Positions 14,782 to 24,362 of a stretch of 64,000 nt of DNA are shown one piece after another. The stretch spans positions 1 through 64,000 of the forward strand of contig NZ_JAJAGO010000005.1 in the NCBI RefSeq assembly GCF_025165795.1. The letters run 5' to 3'. Under the pieces are notes generated by a model, which was given only the letters and a program-made list of their open reading frames with translations, ran no database searches and had not been told where the DNA came from. Position 1 is the stretch's first letter. The number at the start of each line of letters is the position of its first letter. A program made the translations under genes and the position numbers. Source of the DNA: Streptomyces gossypii (lineage in GTDB: Bacteria; Actinomycetota; Actinomycetes; Streptomycetales; Streptomycetaceae).

Positions 14782-16320
14782 ATGCCCGAACCGCGTACCG
14801 TCGCCCTTGTCACGCTCGGATGTGCCCGCAATGAGGTGGACTCCGAGGAACTCGCCGGCCGTTTGGCCGCCGACGGCTGGGATCTCGTCGAGGACGCAGC
14901 CGCAGCCGATGTCGCCGTGGTCAACACCTGCGGTTTCGTCGAGGCCGCCAAGAAGGATTCGGTCGACGCGCTGCTCGAGGCCAACGACCTGAAGGAGCAC
15001 GGCAGAACCCAGGCCGTGGTGGCCGTCGGCTGCATGGCGGAACGGTACGGCAAGGAGCTGGCCCAAGCGCTGCCCGAGGCCGACGGCGTGCTGGGTTTCG
15101 ACGACTACTCGCACATCTCCGACCGGCTCAACACCATCCTCTCCGGCGGCGTGCACGCGCCGCACACCCCGCGCGACCGGCGTAAACTGCTCCCCGTCAG
15201 CCCCGCCGCACGGCAGGGTGCCGGGGCCGCCGTGGCACTGCCGGGCCACGGTGCCGAGCCGGCGGGTGCGGGAGTCGCGGAGGGCGGAGCCGACGTGGCC
15301 CCCGCGGACCTGCCCGAGGGTGTCGCCCCCGTCTCCGGGCCGCGGGCACCGCTGCGGCGGCGGATCGGCCACAGCCCGGTCGCTTCCGTGAAGCTCGCAT
15401 CCGGCTGCGACCGCCGCTGCACCTTCTGCGCCATCCCCTCCTTCCGCGGTTCCTTCATCTCCCGCCGCCCCTCCGACGTGCTGGGCGAGACCCGCTGGCT
15501 CGCCGAGCAGGGCGTCTCCGAGATCATGCTGGTCTCGGAGAACAACACCTCCTACGGCAAGGACCTGGGTGACGTCCGGCTGCTGGAGACGCTGCTGCCC
15601 GAACTGGCCTCGGTCGACGGAATAGAGCGGGTGCGCGTCAGCTATCTGCAGCCCGCCGAGATGCGGCCGGGGCTGATCGAGGTCCTGACCGGCACGGACA
15701 AGGTGGCGCCGTACTTCGATCTTTCCTTCCAGCACTCCGCGCCCGGCGTGCTGCGCGCGATGCGCCGGTTCGGCGACACGGACAGCTTTCTCGCGCTACT
15801 GGAGTCGATCCGGGTCAAGGCGCCGCACGCCGGTGTCCGGTCCAACTTCATCGTGGGCTTCCCGGGCGAGACCGAGGCGGACGTGGCGGAGCTGGAGCGC
15901 TTCCTCAGCGCGGCGCGACTGGACGCGATCGGCGTCTTCGGGTACTCGGACGAGGACGGCACGGAGGCGGCCGGCTATGACGGGAAGAACGCACCTGAGG
16001 CGGTGGCCGAGCGGCTGGAGAGGATGTCGCGACTCGCCGAAGAGCTGACCGCGCAGCGCGCCGAGGAGCGTATCGGCGAGGTCGTACGGGTGCTGATGGA
16101 GTCGACCGGCGCGGAGGAGGGGACGGACGCCGAGGGCGAAGGGCCGCTGGGCCGGGGAGCCCACCAGGCCCCCGAGACGGACGGGCAGGTGCGGCTCACC
16201 GGCACGGGCTCCCCGGAGTGGGTGGTCGGAAGTATTGTCGAGGCGAGGGTGATGGCATCCGAGGGAGTGGACCTCGTCGCCGCGCCGTTCGGCACCGGGA
16301 GTGAGGAGGCGGCCAGATGA
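14782..16320 (+). CDS. rimO: Ribosomal protein S12 methylthiotransferase RimO
   Basis: This radical-SAM enzyme would methylthiolate an aspartate of ribosomal protein S12. The N-terminal MTTase domain has cysteines in '[13 protein letters not shown]', 'NTCGFVE' and 'GCMAERYG'. The radical-SAM cluster motif CxxxCxxC is in '[15 protein letters not shown]', and a C-terminal TRAM-like domain follows. '[14 protein letters not shown]' is the RimO-type counterpart of the '[10 protein letters not shown]' seen in MiaB. A ~50-residue alanine/glycine/proline insertion (about 140-190) separates the first two domains. The stop overlaps the next start (ATGA), so translation is coupled. Confidence 0.95.
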   Translation: MPEPRTVALVTLGCARNEVDSEELAGRLAADGWDLVEDAAAADVAVVNTCGFVEAAKKDSVDALLEANDLKEHGRTQAVVAVGCMAERYGKELAQALPEADGVLGFDDYSHISDRLNTILSGGVHAPHTPRDRRKLLPVSPAARQGAGAAVALPGHGAEPAGAGVAEGGADVAPADLPEGVAPVSGPRAPLRRRIGHSPVASVKLASGCDRRCTFCAIPSFRGSFISRRPSDVLGETRWLAEQGVSEIMLVSENNTSYGKDLGDVRLLETLLPELASVDGIERVRVSYLQPAEMRPGLIEVLTGTDKVAPYFDLSFQHSAPGVLRAMRRFGDTDSFLALLESIRVKAPHAGVRSNFIVGFPGETEADVAELERFLSAARLDAIGVFGYSDEDGTEAAGYDGKNAPEAVAERLERMSRLAEELTAQRAEERIGEVVRVLMESTGAEEGTDAEGEGPLGRGAHQAPETDGQVRLTGTGSPEWVVGSIVEARVMASEGVDLVAAPFGTGSEEAAR

Positions 16321-16955
16321 GCGGAGCGCCGGCCTCTGCGGCCGGTGGCGGTCCGGTGGCCAAGCAGAAGGCCCCCGCCGGGGCACCGCAGGTGAGCCTG
16401 TGGAACATCGCCAACATCCTGACGATGGTGCGGCTGCTGCTGGTGCCGTGCTTCGTGGCGCTCATGCTCGCTGAGGGCGGGCACGATCCCGCGTGGCGTT
16501 CCTTCGCCTGGGCCGCCTTCACGGTCGCCATGATCACCGACCTGTTCGACGGCGAGCTGGCGCGGCGCAACAACCTCATCACCGACTTCGGGAAGCTGGC
16601 CGACCCGATCGCCGACAAGGCGATCATGGGCGCCGCGCTGATCTGCCTCTCCTCGCTGGGCGACCTCGCCTGGTGGGTGACCGGAGTGATCCTCGCGCGG
16701 GAGCTCGGGATCACGCTGATGCGTTTCTGGGTGATCCGGCTGGGCGTCATCCCGGCCAGCCGGGGCGGCAAGATGAAGACGCTCGCCCAGGGCATCGCGG
16801 TGGGCATGTACGTGCTGGCACTGACCGGACCGCTGGCCTCGCTCCGCTGGTGGGTGATGGGCCTGGCGGTGGTGCTGACGCTGGGCACCGGCCTGGACTA
16901 CGTACGGCAGGCCATCGTGCTGCGGAAGGCCGGCCGTACGGCGGAGCAGTCGTGA
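16317..16955 (+). CDS. pgsA: CDP-diacylglycerol-glycerol-3-phosphate 3-phosphatidyltransferase family
   Basis: The CDP-alcohol phosphotransferase signature (DGx2ARx8Gx3Dx3D) is intact in '[20 protein letters not shown]' and the following 'ADPIADK'. About five or six hydrophobic segments mark an integral membrane enzyme of 212 aa, the usual size. It most likely makes phosphatidylglycerol phosphate for anionic lipids. A different CDP-alcohol acceptor cannot be excluded from sequence alone. It overlaps rimO by 4 nt upstream and cinA by 4 nt downstream. Confidence 0.88.
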   Translation: MSGAPASAAGGGPVAKQKAPAGAPQVSLWNIANILTMVRLLLVPCFVALMLAEGGHDPAWRSFAWAAFTVAMITDLFDGELARRNNLITDFGKLADPIADKAIMGAALICLSSLGDLAWWVTGVILARELGITLMRFWVIRLGVIPASRGGKMKTLAQGIAVGMYVLALTGPLASLRWWVMGLAVVLTLGTGLDYVRQAIVLRKAGRTAEQS

Positions 16956-17488
16956 GCGAGGACGCGTTCGCCACACGGGTACTGGAGCTGCTCACGGACC
17001 GGGGGGAGACGCTCGCGGTGGCCGAATCACTCACCGGCGGGCTCGTGGCGGCACGGCTCACCGAGGTGCCCGGCGCCTCGCGGGTCTTCCGCGGTTCGGT
17101 GACCGCCTACGCGAGCGAGCTCAAACGGGAGCTGCTCGGCGTGGACGGCGCGCTGCTGCATGCCAGGGGCGCGGTGGACGAAGGGGTCGCGCGCCAGATG
17201 GCGGGGGGCGTACGCGGCGCACTGGGTGCCGACTGGGGCCTCGCCACGACGGGAGTGGCCGGACCGCAGCCGCAGGACGGCCGGCCCGTGGGGACGGTGT
17301 TCATCGCGGTGGCCGGCCCCGGTGATCGTCCGGCGTCGTCACGCGGACTGAGGTTGAACGGCGACCGGGCGGGCATCCGGGAAGAGACGGTCAAGGCCGT
17401 GCTCGCCTTGCTGCGGGACGAACTCCTCGGCAACGCGCGGGCAAATGATACGGAACAACACGGGGAGAATGGATGTTTGCAGCCCTGA
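16952..17488 (+). CDS. cinA: CinA-family nicotinamide mononucleotide deamidase-like protein
   Basis: This 178-aa protein covers only the C-terminal CinA domain (PncC type). It has 'LAVAESLTGGLVAARLTEVPG' split around the conserved ES-TGG motif, and 'TGVAGP' later. PncC-type enzymes deamidate NMN in pyridine-nucleotide salvage. The N-terminal MoaB-like half of long CinA is absent, which is common. GTG 16952 overlaps the pgsA stop as GTGA. The rimO-pgsA-cinA order with 4-nt overlaps indicates one operon. Confidence 0.9.
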   Translation: MSEDAFATRVLELLTDRGETLAVAESLTGGLVAARLTEVPGASRVFRGSVTAYASELKRELLGVDGALLHARGAVDEGVARQMAGGVRGALGADWGLATTGVAGPQPQDGRPVGTVFIAVAGPGDRPASSRGLRLNGDRAGIREETVKAVLALLRDELLGNARANDTEQHGENGCLQP

Positions 17489-17632
17489 GTGAACACGACA
17501 TCGCTCCCCGCACGGGCAGTGCCTGAGGCTGTACGGTGGAGCATGAAGGATGCGGGTCACCCGGCCCAGCCGCAGACCACGCAGTATCGGGGCACGCAGA
17601 AGACGCCGCGCGTTGTAGAGGGAGGAGCACCG

Positions 17633-18025
17633 ATGATTCTGCTCCGTCGCCTGTTGGGTGACGTGCTGCGTCGGCAGCGCCAACGCCAGGGGCGTACCCT
17701 GCGCGAAGTCTCTTCGTCGGCACGGGTGTCGCTCGGCTATCTGTCCGAGGTCGAGCGCGGCCAGAAGGAAGCCTCCTCGGAGCTGCTCTCCTCGATCTGC
17801 GACGCGCTGGAAGTGCGGATGTCAGAGGTCATGCGCGAGGTCAGTGACGAACTGGCGCTCGCTGAGCTGGCCGAGTCCGCGGCGAGGGATACGGTGCCTG
17901 GGCCGATGCGTCCGATGCTGAACCCGATCGAGCGGATGACTCCCGTGACATCAGTCACAGGGGTTCCCGAGGAGCGCGTCACGATCAAGACGCCGAGCGA
18001 AGCGGTGGACGTCGTCGCCGCCTGA
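17633..18025 (+). CDS. clgR: ClgR-type transcriptional regulator of Clp protease genes
   Basis: This 130-aa protein has an XRE-type helix-turn-helix at ~8-65 ('[20 protein letters not shown]'). Its conserved tail ends in 'VVAA'. ClgR of Streptomyces activates clpP1P2, clpC and lon and is itself degraded by ClpP. The terminal Ala-Ala fits such a degron. ATG 17633 is preferred because 'ggaggag' lies five bases upstream; the frame is open further up but lacks a ribosome site. A clear terminator follows. Confidence 0.92.
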   Translation: MILLRRLLGDVLRRQRQRQGRTLREVSSSARVSLGYLSEVERGQKEASSELLSSICDALEVRMSEVMREVSDELALAELAESAARDTVPGPMRPMLNPIERMTPVTSVTGVPEERVTIKTPSEAVDVVAA

Positions 18026-18048
18026 GCCAGCCGAATACCTGACCTGAT

Positions 18049-18084
18049 GAGACCCCGTCCGGCACGACGCCTGGGCGGGGTCTC
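18049..18084 (+). terminator. Terminator after clgR
   Basis: A 9-bp perfect stem (18049-18057 with 18076-18084) with an 18-nt loop lies 23 bp after the clgR stop and before the convergent nei gene. Confidence 0.75.
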
Positions 18085-18101
18085 TCTGGTGCGGGGCGAT
18101 G

Positions 18102-18905
18102 TCAGCCGGAGGCAGGCTGGCAGCGCGGGCACCAGTAGGTGATCCGCTTCTCGCCCGCCGGACCGAGCTCGGCGGCCCGTACGGCGGTGCCGCAGCGGCG
18201 ACAGGGGCGGTGTCCGCGCCCGTACACCCACAGCAGCCGGTCGCGGTGCAGCTCACCCGTGGTGCTGCGGCCGGCGCGGGCCTTGTTGGCTTCCAGCAGC
18301 CGCTGAGCCAGTGTGACCAGCCGCGCGGCCAGCCGCTCCGGGGAGGGCATCTCGCCGACGGGCGTCCAGGGCGGAACCCGGGCCAGAAAGCAGAGCTCGG
18401 AGCGGTAGACATTGCCGATCCCCGCGAGGTTGCGCTGGTCCAGCAGGGCTTCGCCGAGGGGACGGGCCGGGTCGGCCAGCAGCCTCCGTACGGCCTCCGC
18501 TCCGTCCCAGTCGGCGCCCAGCAGGTCGGGGCCGAGATGCCCGACGGCTCGGTCCTCATCCGGGGTGCGCAACAGTTCGAGCACCCGCAGCCGGAGGCCG
18601 ACCGCCGTGTGCGCCTCGGTGCCCAGGATGGCGCGCACCTGGTGGGACGGGCCGCCGCGGCCGCGCTCGCCGGAGGCATGGACGCGCCAGGACCCCTCCA
18701 TGCCCAGATGGGAGTGGAGGGTCAGCTCTCCCTCGACGCGGGTGAGCAGGTGCTTGCCGCGTGGGATGACGGCGAGGACGCGGCGTCCGGTGAGGTCGGA
18801 GGTGGCGAGCTTCGGCACCCGCAGATCGCTGCGGGTCAGCACCGCGTCCGCCAGTACGGCGTGCAGCCGGTGCGCCGTCCGCCACACCGTGTCTCCTTCG
18901 GGCAT
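18102..18905 (-). CDS. nei: Nei/Fpg-family DNA glycosylase (endonuclease VIII-like)
   Basis: A base-excision repair glycosylase/AP lyase for oxidised bases. The start at 18905 is fixed by catalysis: it gives 'MPEGDTVW', where Pro2 is the nucleophile after Met removal and Glu3 the acid. 'GNVYRSELCF' of the helix-two-turn-helix is present. The C-terminal zinc finger has four cysteines ('PCRRCGT' and 'YWCPRCQ'). 'PEGDT' rather than 'PELPE' points to the Nei branch over MutM. It is encoded 70 bp downstream of lhr on the same strand, so repair functions cluster here. Confidence 0.93.
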   Translation of the reverse strand: MPEGDTVWRTAHRLHAVLADAVLTRSDLRVPKLATSDLTGRRVLAVIPRGKHLLTRVEGELTLHSHLGMEGSWRVHASGERGRGGPSHQVRAILGTEAHTAVGLRLRVLELLRTPDEDRAVGHLGPDLLGADWDGAEAVRRLLADPARPLGEALLDQRNLAGIGNVYRSELCFLARVPPWTPVGEMPSPERLAARLVTLAQRLLEANKARAGRSTTGELHRDRLLWVYGRGHRPCRRCGTAVRAAELGPAGEKRITYWCPRCQPASG

Positions 18906-18975
18906 GCATTCCATGATGCGGCACCGGACGGTGCAGCGGGAGCCACCCGGCGGCCCGGCCACCCGGCCACTTCGG

Positions 18976-21900
18976 TCAGGCGCGGACGCGCAGGCCGCGT
19001 GGCGTGGCGTGGAAGCCCGCCGCCTCCAGCTCGGCGCCCAGCGGGGACGACAGGGCGGGAGCGCCGTTCACCCGCTCCACGGTCAGTGCGCCCAGCGTGC
19101 CGGCCTGCGCCGCCCGCCCGAGCGCGTCAGCGGCCGCGCGCAGCACGCCTGCGTCCTCCTCCGGTCCGGCCTCTCCATCACCGGGCCAGGCCAGCAGGGT
19201 CTTGCCGCCACGCTCCAGATAGAGGACCAGCTCACCATCGGCCAGGACCACCACCGAGCCCGCTTTGCGGCCGGGTTTGTGTGTCGCACCCGGGGGCGGC
19301 TCGGGCCAGGGAAGCGCGGCGCCGAAGGCGTTCGCCGGATCGGCCGCGGCCATGACCACGGGCCGGCCCGCCGCGCTCTCCCCGCCCGGATAGGCCGGCG
19401 CGCCGCGCTCCCTCGCCTGACTCACCGCCCGCAGCCGGTCCACCGCTCCGTCCATCGCGAACTGGGCCGCGCCCAGTCCTTCGACCACATAGCCGCGCCG
19501 GGCCTTGCCGCTTTCCTCGAAGGCGGCCAGTACCCGGTAGGCGGCCGCGAACCCGCCCACCACCCCTTCGGCGACGACCGCACCCCGCGTGACCACGCCG
19601 TGCCGGTCGAGCAGGGTACGGGCCAGTGCGTGCGCGCGGTGCGTGGGATCGGGCTCGGAAGCCGGGAGCAGAGACCAGCGGCCGGCCACGGTGGGCGGGC
19701 CGTTCCGGGAGGCGGTGGGCCGTGCCGCGCCCGTCAGCGAACCGTACCGGCCGCGTGGCACCGCACGCTTGGCGCGGTGCGCGGTGGAGCCCGCAGTCCG
19801 GCCCGAGCCGAGCAGCGCACGCAGCGGCGCCACCGTGTCATTGGTCAACCGGCCCGACCAGGCCAGCTCCCAGACGGCGTCGGCGAGCTGCGGCTCCGTG
19901 CACTGGGGATGTGCGGCGCGCACCTGGTCGGCGATCTGGCGGAAGAAGAGGCCGTATCCGCCGCGCAGGGCGTCCAGGACGGACTGGTGCAGCGGGGAGA
20001 TCTCGAGCGGCAGCGGCGGCGGGAGCAGCAGCGGCGCCGAGTCGGCCGGATGCAGCGACACCCAGCCGTCCTTGCCTGGCAGCGAACCTGCCCCGGCCCA
20101 GACCACCTCGCCGGAGACGGTGAGCTGGTCCAGCATTTCCGGTGAGTAGTGCCGTACGCGGCTGGGCAGCACCAGCTTCTCCAGCGCGGAGGCCGGCACC
20201 GGCGCTCCTTGCAGCTGCTCGATCGCACGCAGCAGCCCGTCGACCCCCGTCAGGCTGCCGGTGTCCACATGCTGCCAGCGTGGCAGGAACGCGGCGAGCG
20301 CGGCGGGGGGCACCGGCTCCAGCTCCTGGCGCAGCGCGGCCAGCGAGCGGCGGCGCAACCGGCGCAGGACAGTGGCGTCGCACCACTCCTGGCTGATTCC
20401 GGACGGATGGAACTCGCCCTGCACCAGGCGGCCCGCGGCGGCGAGCCGGTGCAGCGTGCCGTCCGCGACCGCCGTACCGAGGCCGAAGCGCTTGGCGGCC
20501 GCCGCCGAGGTGAAGGGGCCGTGAGTGCGGGCGTACCGGCCCAGGAGGTCGCCCAGCGGGTCGGCCACCGGCTCGGTGAAGGCTTCCGGCACACCGACCG
20601 GCAGCGCGGCACCCAGCGCGTCGCGCAGGCGCCCGGCGTCCTCGATGACGGCCCAGTGGTCCTCACCGGCGATGCGCACGCGGAGGGCGCGGCGGGCATC
20701 CGCCAGCTCCGACGCCCAGCCCGGCTCCGCACCGCGCTCGGTCAGCTCCGCGGAGGTCAGCGGGCCAAGCACGCGCAGCAGATCGGCGACACCCTCGATG
20801 TCCTTGACCCGGCGCTCCTCGGTGCGCCACTGCAGCTCGCTCTCCAGCTGGGCCAGCACCTCCGGGTCCAGCAGTTCGCGCAGCTCGGCCTGGCCCAGCA
20901 GCTCCGCCAGCAGCCGGGAGTCGAGGGAGAGCGCGGCGGCACGGCGCTCCGCCAGCGGTGAGTCGCCCTCGTACAGATACTGCGCCACATAGCCGAACAG
21001 CAGGGACCGGGCGAACGGGGACGGCTCCGTCGTGGTGACCTCGACCAGGCGCACGCGGCGGGCCTCGATGTCTCCCATCAGCTCCGTCAGCCCGGGGACG
21101 TCGAAGACGTCCTGGAGGCACTCCCGGACCGCCTCCAGGATGATGGGGAAGGAACCGAACTCACTGGTCACCTGGAGCAGCTGGGCGGCGCGCTGGCGCT
21201 GCTGCCACAGCGGGGTGCGCTTACCCGGGGAGCGGCGCGGGAGGAGCAGCGCACGCGCTGCGCACTCCCGGAAGCGGGCGGCGAACAGCGCCGAGCCGCC
21301 GACCTGGTCCGTCACGATGCCGTCGACCTCGCCCTTGTCGAAGAGGACGTCGGCCATGCCTACCGGTGCCACCTCCGCGTCGGCCGCCGTGTCGTATCCG
21401 GCGTCATCGCCGGACGGCTCGGGGAGGGGGGCGCCTCCGGGGTCGAAGTCCAGCCCGAGACCCGCCATCCCGGCGTCCGGAAGCCGCAGCACGATGCCGT
21501 CGTCGGCGTGCATGACCTGAGCGTCCATCCCGTAGCGCTCCGTCAGCCGGGCGCCCAGGGCAAGTGCCCACGGGGCGTGCACCTGGGCGCCGAAGGGCGA
21601 GTGGACGACCACCCGCCAGTCGCCCATCTCGTCCCGGAAGCGCTCCACGACGATCGTGCGGTCGTCGGGGACATGACCGCAGGCGGCGCGCTGCTCCTCC
21701 AGATAGGACAGGACGTTGCCGACGGCCAGTTCATCCAGCCCCGCGGCGGTGAGGCGGGTACGGGCGGCCTCCGGAGTGAGGGCGCCGACCTGCCGCAGGA
21801 AGGCCCCGAGCGCGCGCCCCAGCTCCAGCGGCCGGCCCAGCTGGTCGCCCTTCCAGAAGGGCAGCCTGCCGGGCACCCCGGGGGCGGGGGTGACCAGGAC

Positions 21901-23688
21901 GCGGTCCCGCGTGATGTCCTCGATCCGCCATGAGGTGGTGCCCAGGGTGAAGACGTCGCCCACCCGCGACTCGTAGACCATCTCCTCGTCCAGCTCGCCC
22001 ACCCGGCGGGCGCCGGCCTTCGCGTCGGCTCCCGCGAGGAAGACGCCGAACAGGCCGCGGTCCGGGATGGTGCCCCCGGAGGTGACCGCCAGCCGCTGCG
22101 CGCCGGGCCGCGCGCTGACCGTCTGCGCGACGCGGTCCCAGACGACGCGCGGACGCAGCTCGGCGAAGGCGTCGGAGGGATAGCGGCCCGCGAGCATGTC
22201 CAGCACCGCCGAGTACGCGGACTCCGGCAGTGCGGAGAAGGGAGCGGCACGGCGGACGAGGGTGAGCAGCTCCTCGACGTCCCAGGTGTCCATGGCGGTC
22301 ATGGCGACCAGCTGCTGCGCGAGGACGTCCAAAGGGTTGGCCGGGATGCGCAGGGACTCGATCGCACCCTCGCGCATCCGCTCGGTGACCACGGCGGCCT
22401 GCACCAGGTCGCCTCGGTACTTGGGGAAGACCACCCCGGCCGAGACGGCTCCGACCTGGTGCCCGGCACGGCCCACCCGCTGCAGACCGGAGGCGACGGA
22501 GGGCGGTGACTCGACCTGGATGACCAGATCCACCGCACCCATGTCGATGCCGAGCTCCAGGCTGGAGGTGGCCACCACGGATGGCAGGCGGCCTGCCTTG
22601 AGCTCCTCCTCCACCTGGGTGCGCTGCTCCTTGGAGACCGACCCGTGGTGGGCGCGGGCGAGGACCGGCGGCGCGCCCTTCGCGGCGCCGGACTCGGCCA
22701 TGAGTTCGGCGGGGGAGTGGTGCTCGGGCAACGGCTCGCCCGTCGCCCGCTCGTACGCGATCTCGTTGAGTCTGTTGCAGAGCCGCTCCGCGAGGCGCCG
22801 GGAGTTGGCGAAGACGATCGTGGAGCGGTGGGCCTGCACGAGATCGGCGATCCGCTCCTCGACCGAGGGCCAGATCGAGGGTTTTGCGCCAGGCTCCCCC
22901 GGGGCACCGGAATCCCGGGCGGGGGAGCCTCCCAGCTCACCCATGTCCTCCACCGGCACGACGACCGACAGATCGAACCTCTTGCCCGAGGGCGGCTGCA
23001 CGATCGTCGCCTTCCGCTGCGGGGAGAGGAAGCGCGCGACTTCGTCGACCGGACGCACCGTGGCCGAAAGGCCGATCCGGCGGGCGGGGCGCGGCAGCAG
23101 TTCGTCCAGCCGCTCCAGGGAGAGGGCGAGGTGCGCGCCGCGCTTCGTCCCGGCGACGGCGTGGACCTCGTCAAGGATCACTGTCTCCACGCCCGCCAGG
23201 GCCTGCCGCGCGGATGACGTGAGCATCAGGAACAGCGACTCGGGAGTGGTGATCAGGATGTCCGGCGGACGCCGGGCGATCGAGCGCCGCTCGCTGGCCG
23301 GGGTGTCTCCGGAGCGGATGGCGACCCGGATGTCCGGCTCCGGCAGACCGAGCCGCACCGACTCCTGCCGGATGCCGGTGAGCGGGCTGCGCAGATTCCG
23401 CTCCACATCGGAGCCCAGCGCCTTCATCGGCGACACGTACAGAACGCGGCAGCGGGCGAGCGGGTCGGCGGGGGGCGGTGCTGAGGCGAGTTGGTCCAGC
23501 GAGGCCAGGAAGGCGGCGAGGGTCTTGCCGGAGCCCGTCGGCGCGACGACCAGGGCGTCCGACTCCGCTGCGAGCGCCCGCCAGGCGCCCTCCTGCGCGG
23601 AGGTGGGCGCGTGGAAGGCACCCGAGAACCACGCACGGGTCGCGGGGGAGAACATGCCCAGGGCTGCGGCGCCCTTTTCCTCAGCCAT
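18976..23688 (-). CDS. lhr: Large ATP-dependent helicase Lhr
   Basis: This 1570-aa SF2 helicase has Walker A 'VVAPTGSGKT' (~45-55), 'YVSPMKALGSDVERN', DEVH box 'VILDEVHAVAGTKRG', the 'LSATV' motif, and 'VATSSLELGIDMGAVD' and 'QRVGRAGHQVG' of the second RecA fold. The long C-terminal half (~850-1570) is the Lhr-specific winged-helix and extended domain. Lhr proteins translocate 3'-5' on ssDNA and unwind RNA:DNA hybrids; a repair role is inferred from mycobacterial work. The start at 23688 gives 'MAEEKGAAALGMFSPATRAW'. An open frame continues upstream to 23949 without family similarity. It lies upstream of nei on the same strand. Confidence 0.95.
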   Translation of the reverse strand: MAEEKGAAALGMFSPATRAWFSGAFHAPTSAQEGAWRALAAESDALVVAPTGSGKTLAAFLASLDQLASAPPPADPLARCRVLYVSPMKALGSDVERNLRSPLTGIRQESVRLGLPEPDIRVAIRSGDTPASERRSIARRPPDILITTPESLFLMLTSSARQALAGVETVILDEVHAVAGTKRGAHLALSLERLDELLPRPARRIGLSATVRPVDEVARFLSPQRKATIVQPPSGKRFDLSVVVPVEDMGELGGSPARDSGAPGEPGAKPSIWPSVEERIADLVQAHRSTIVFANSRRLAERLCNRLNEIAYERATGEPLPEHHSPAELMAESGAAKGAPPVLARAHHGSVSKEQRTQVEEELKAGRLPSVVATSSLELGIDMGAVDLVIQVESPPSVASGLQRVGRAGHQVGAVSAGVVFPKYRGDLVQAAVVTERMREGAIESLRIPANPLDVLAQQLVAMTAMDTWDVEELLTLVRRAAPFSALPESAYSAVLDMLAGRYPSDAFAELRPRVVWDRVAQTVSARPGAQRLAVTSGGTIPDRGLFGVFLAGADAKAGARRVGELDEEMVYESRVGDVFTLGTTSWRIEDITRDRVLVTPAPGVPGRLPFWKGDQLGRPLELGRALGAFLRQVGALTPEAARTRLTAAGLDELAVGNVLSYLEEQRAACGHVPDDRTIVVERFRDEMGDWRVVVHSPFGAQVHAPWALALGARLTERYGMDAQVMHADDGIVLRLPDAGMAGLGLDFDPGGAPLPEPSGDDAGYDTAADAEVAPVGMADVLFDKGEVDGIVTDQVGGSALFAARFRECAARALLLPRRSPGKRTPLWQQRQRAAQLLQVTSEFGSFPIILEAVRECLQDVFDVPGLTELMGDIEARRVRLVEVTTTEPSPFARSLLFGYVAQYLYEGDSPLAERRAAALSLDSRLLAELLGQAELRELLDPEVLAQLESELQWRTEERRVKDIEGVADLLRVLGPLTSAELTERGAEPGWASELADARRALRVRIAGEDHWAVIEDAGRLRDALGAALPVGVPEAFTEPVADPLGDLLGRYARTHGPFTSAAAAKRFGLGTAVADGTLHRLAAAGRLVQGEFHPSGISQEWCDATVLRRLRRRSLAALRQELEPVPPAALAAFLPRWQHVDTGSLTGVDGLLRAIEQLQGAPVPASALEKLVLPSRVRHYSPEMLDQLTVSGEVVWAGAGSLPGKDGWVSLHPADSAPLLLPPPLPLEISPLHQSVLDALRGGYGLFFRQIADQVRAAHPQCTEPQLADAVWELAWSGRLTNDTVAPLRALLGSGRTAGSTAHRAKRAVPRGRYGSLTGAARPTASRNGPPTVAGRWSLLPASEPDPTHRAHALARTLLDRHGVVTRGAVVAEGVVGGFAAAYRVLAAFEESGKARRGYVVEGLGAAQFAMDGAVDRLRAVSQARERGAPAYPGGESAAGRPVVMAAADPANAFGAALPWPEPPPGATHKPGRKAGSVVVLADGELVLYLERGGKTLLAWPGDGEAGPEEDAGVLRAAADALGRAAQAGTLGALTVERVNGAPALSSPLGAELEAAGFHATPRGLRVRA

Positions 23689-24124
23689 GCCCCTATCGTG
23701 CACCCCGCCACTGACATTGATGCTGATACTCAGGTCCCGGTGGTCGTGGCCTGCCACTGGCTGACGCAACGCCGAGAAGGGGGCGACGGCGACCGGGGAG
23801 TGGGCACGGTGCCGGCGCCTGGGACTGGACGCCGCCGGGCGGTCCTGCTGTTCCACGGCCGCGCACTGTGGGCCGCGCGGCGTACACCGAGGGCGCGCTG
23901 ACCACGGAGCACCGGGCGGACACGGAGGGTGTGCGGAAGAATGGCGCATGAGTTCGACAGCGGTTCGGGAGAGCCATCGGGATCACGGCGGTGGGCTGCT
24001 GTCTGGTTGAGCCGCTCGGCGCTGTAGCGGGGCCGGGACGGCTCGGGAGGCGCCCGCAGGGCCCTCGGGTCCGCTGAGGGGAGTCCGGTCGGAGCCGTGG
24101 GCGCGGAGCGGGATACTGGGGCAC
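23689..24124. other. 436-bp intergenic region upstream of lhr
   Basis: This region separates divergent lhr and the DUF3046 gene. Reading all frames I find no convincing gene, rRNA, tRNA or strong hairpin. It presumably holds the two promoters, but I see no clear -10/-35 pair. Confidence 0.5.
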
Positions 24125-24319
24125 ATGCGGTTGACGGATTTCTGGCAGCGGATGGCGGATCACTTCGGCGAGGGTTACGCCGACTCGTTCGCCCGCGACC
24201 ATGTGATGTCCGGGCTCGGCGGCCATACGGTGCGGGAGGCGCTGGACGCCGGTTGGGCGGCGGGGGACGTCTGGCGCGAGGTGTGTGCCGCGGTGGAGGT
24301 CCCGGCCGACAAGAGGTGA
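24125..24319 (+). CDS. DUF3046 small conserved protein
   Basis: This 64-aa protein matches the actinobacterial DUF3046 family: 'MRLTDFWQRMADHFGEGYAD' at the N-terminus and a 'VREALDAG' segment followed by 'VWREVC'. It is soluble, helical and of unknown function. Genes of this family usually lie close to recA, as here (recA starts 1.4 kb downstream). That context suggests, but does not show, a link to DNA repair. Confidence 0.85.
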   Translation: MRLTDFWQRMADHFGEGYADSFARDHVMSGLGGHTVREALDAGWAAGDVWREVCAAVEVPADKR

Positions 24320-24362
24320 GCCGTTCCCATCCCTTTTGCCGCTATGCGTCACAATTTCGCAT

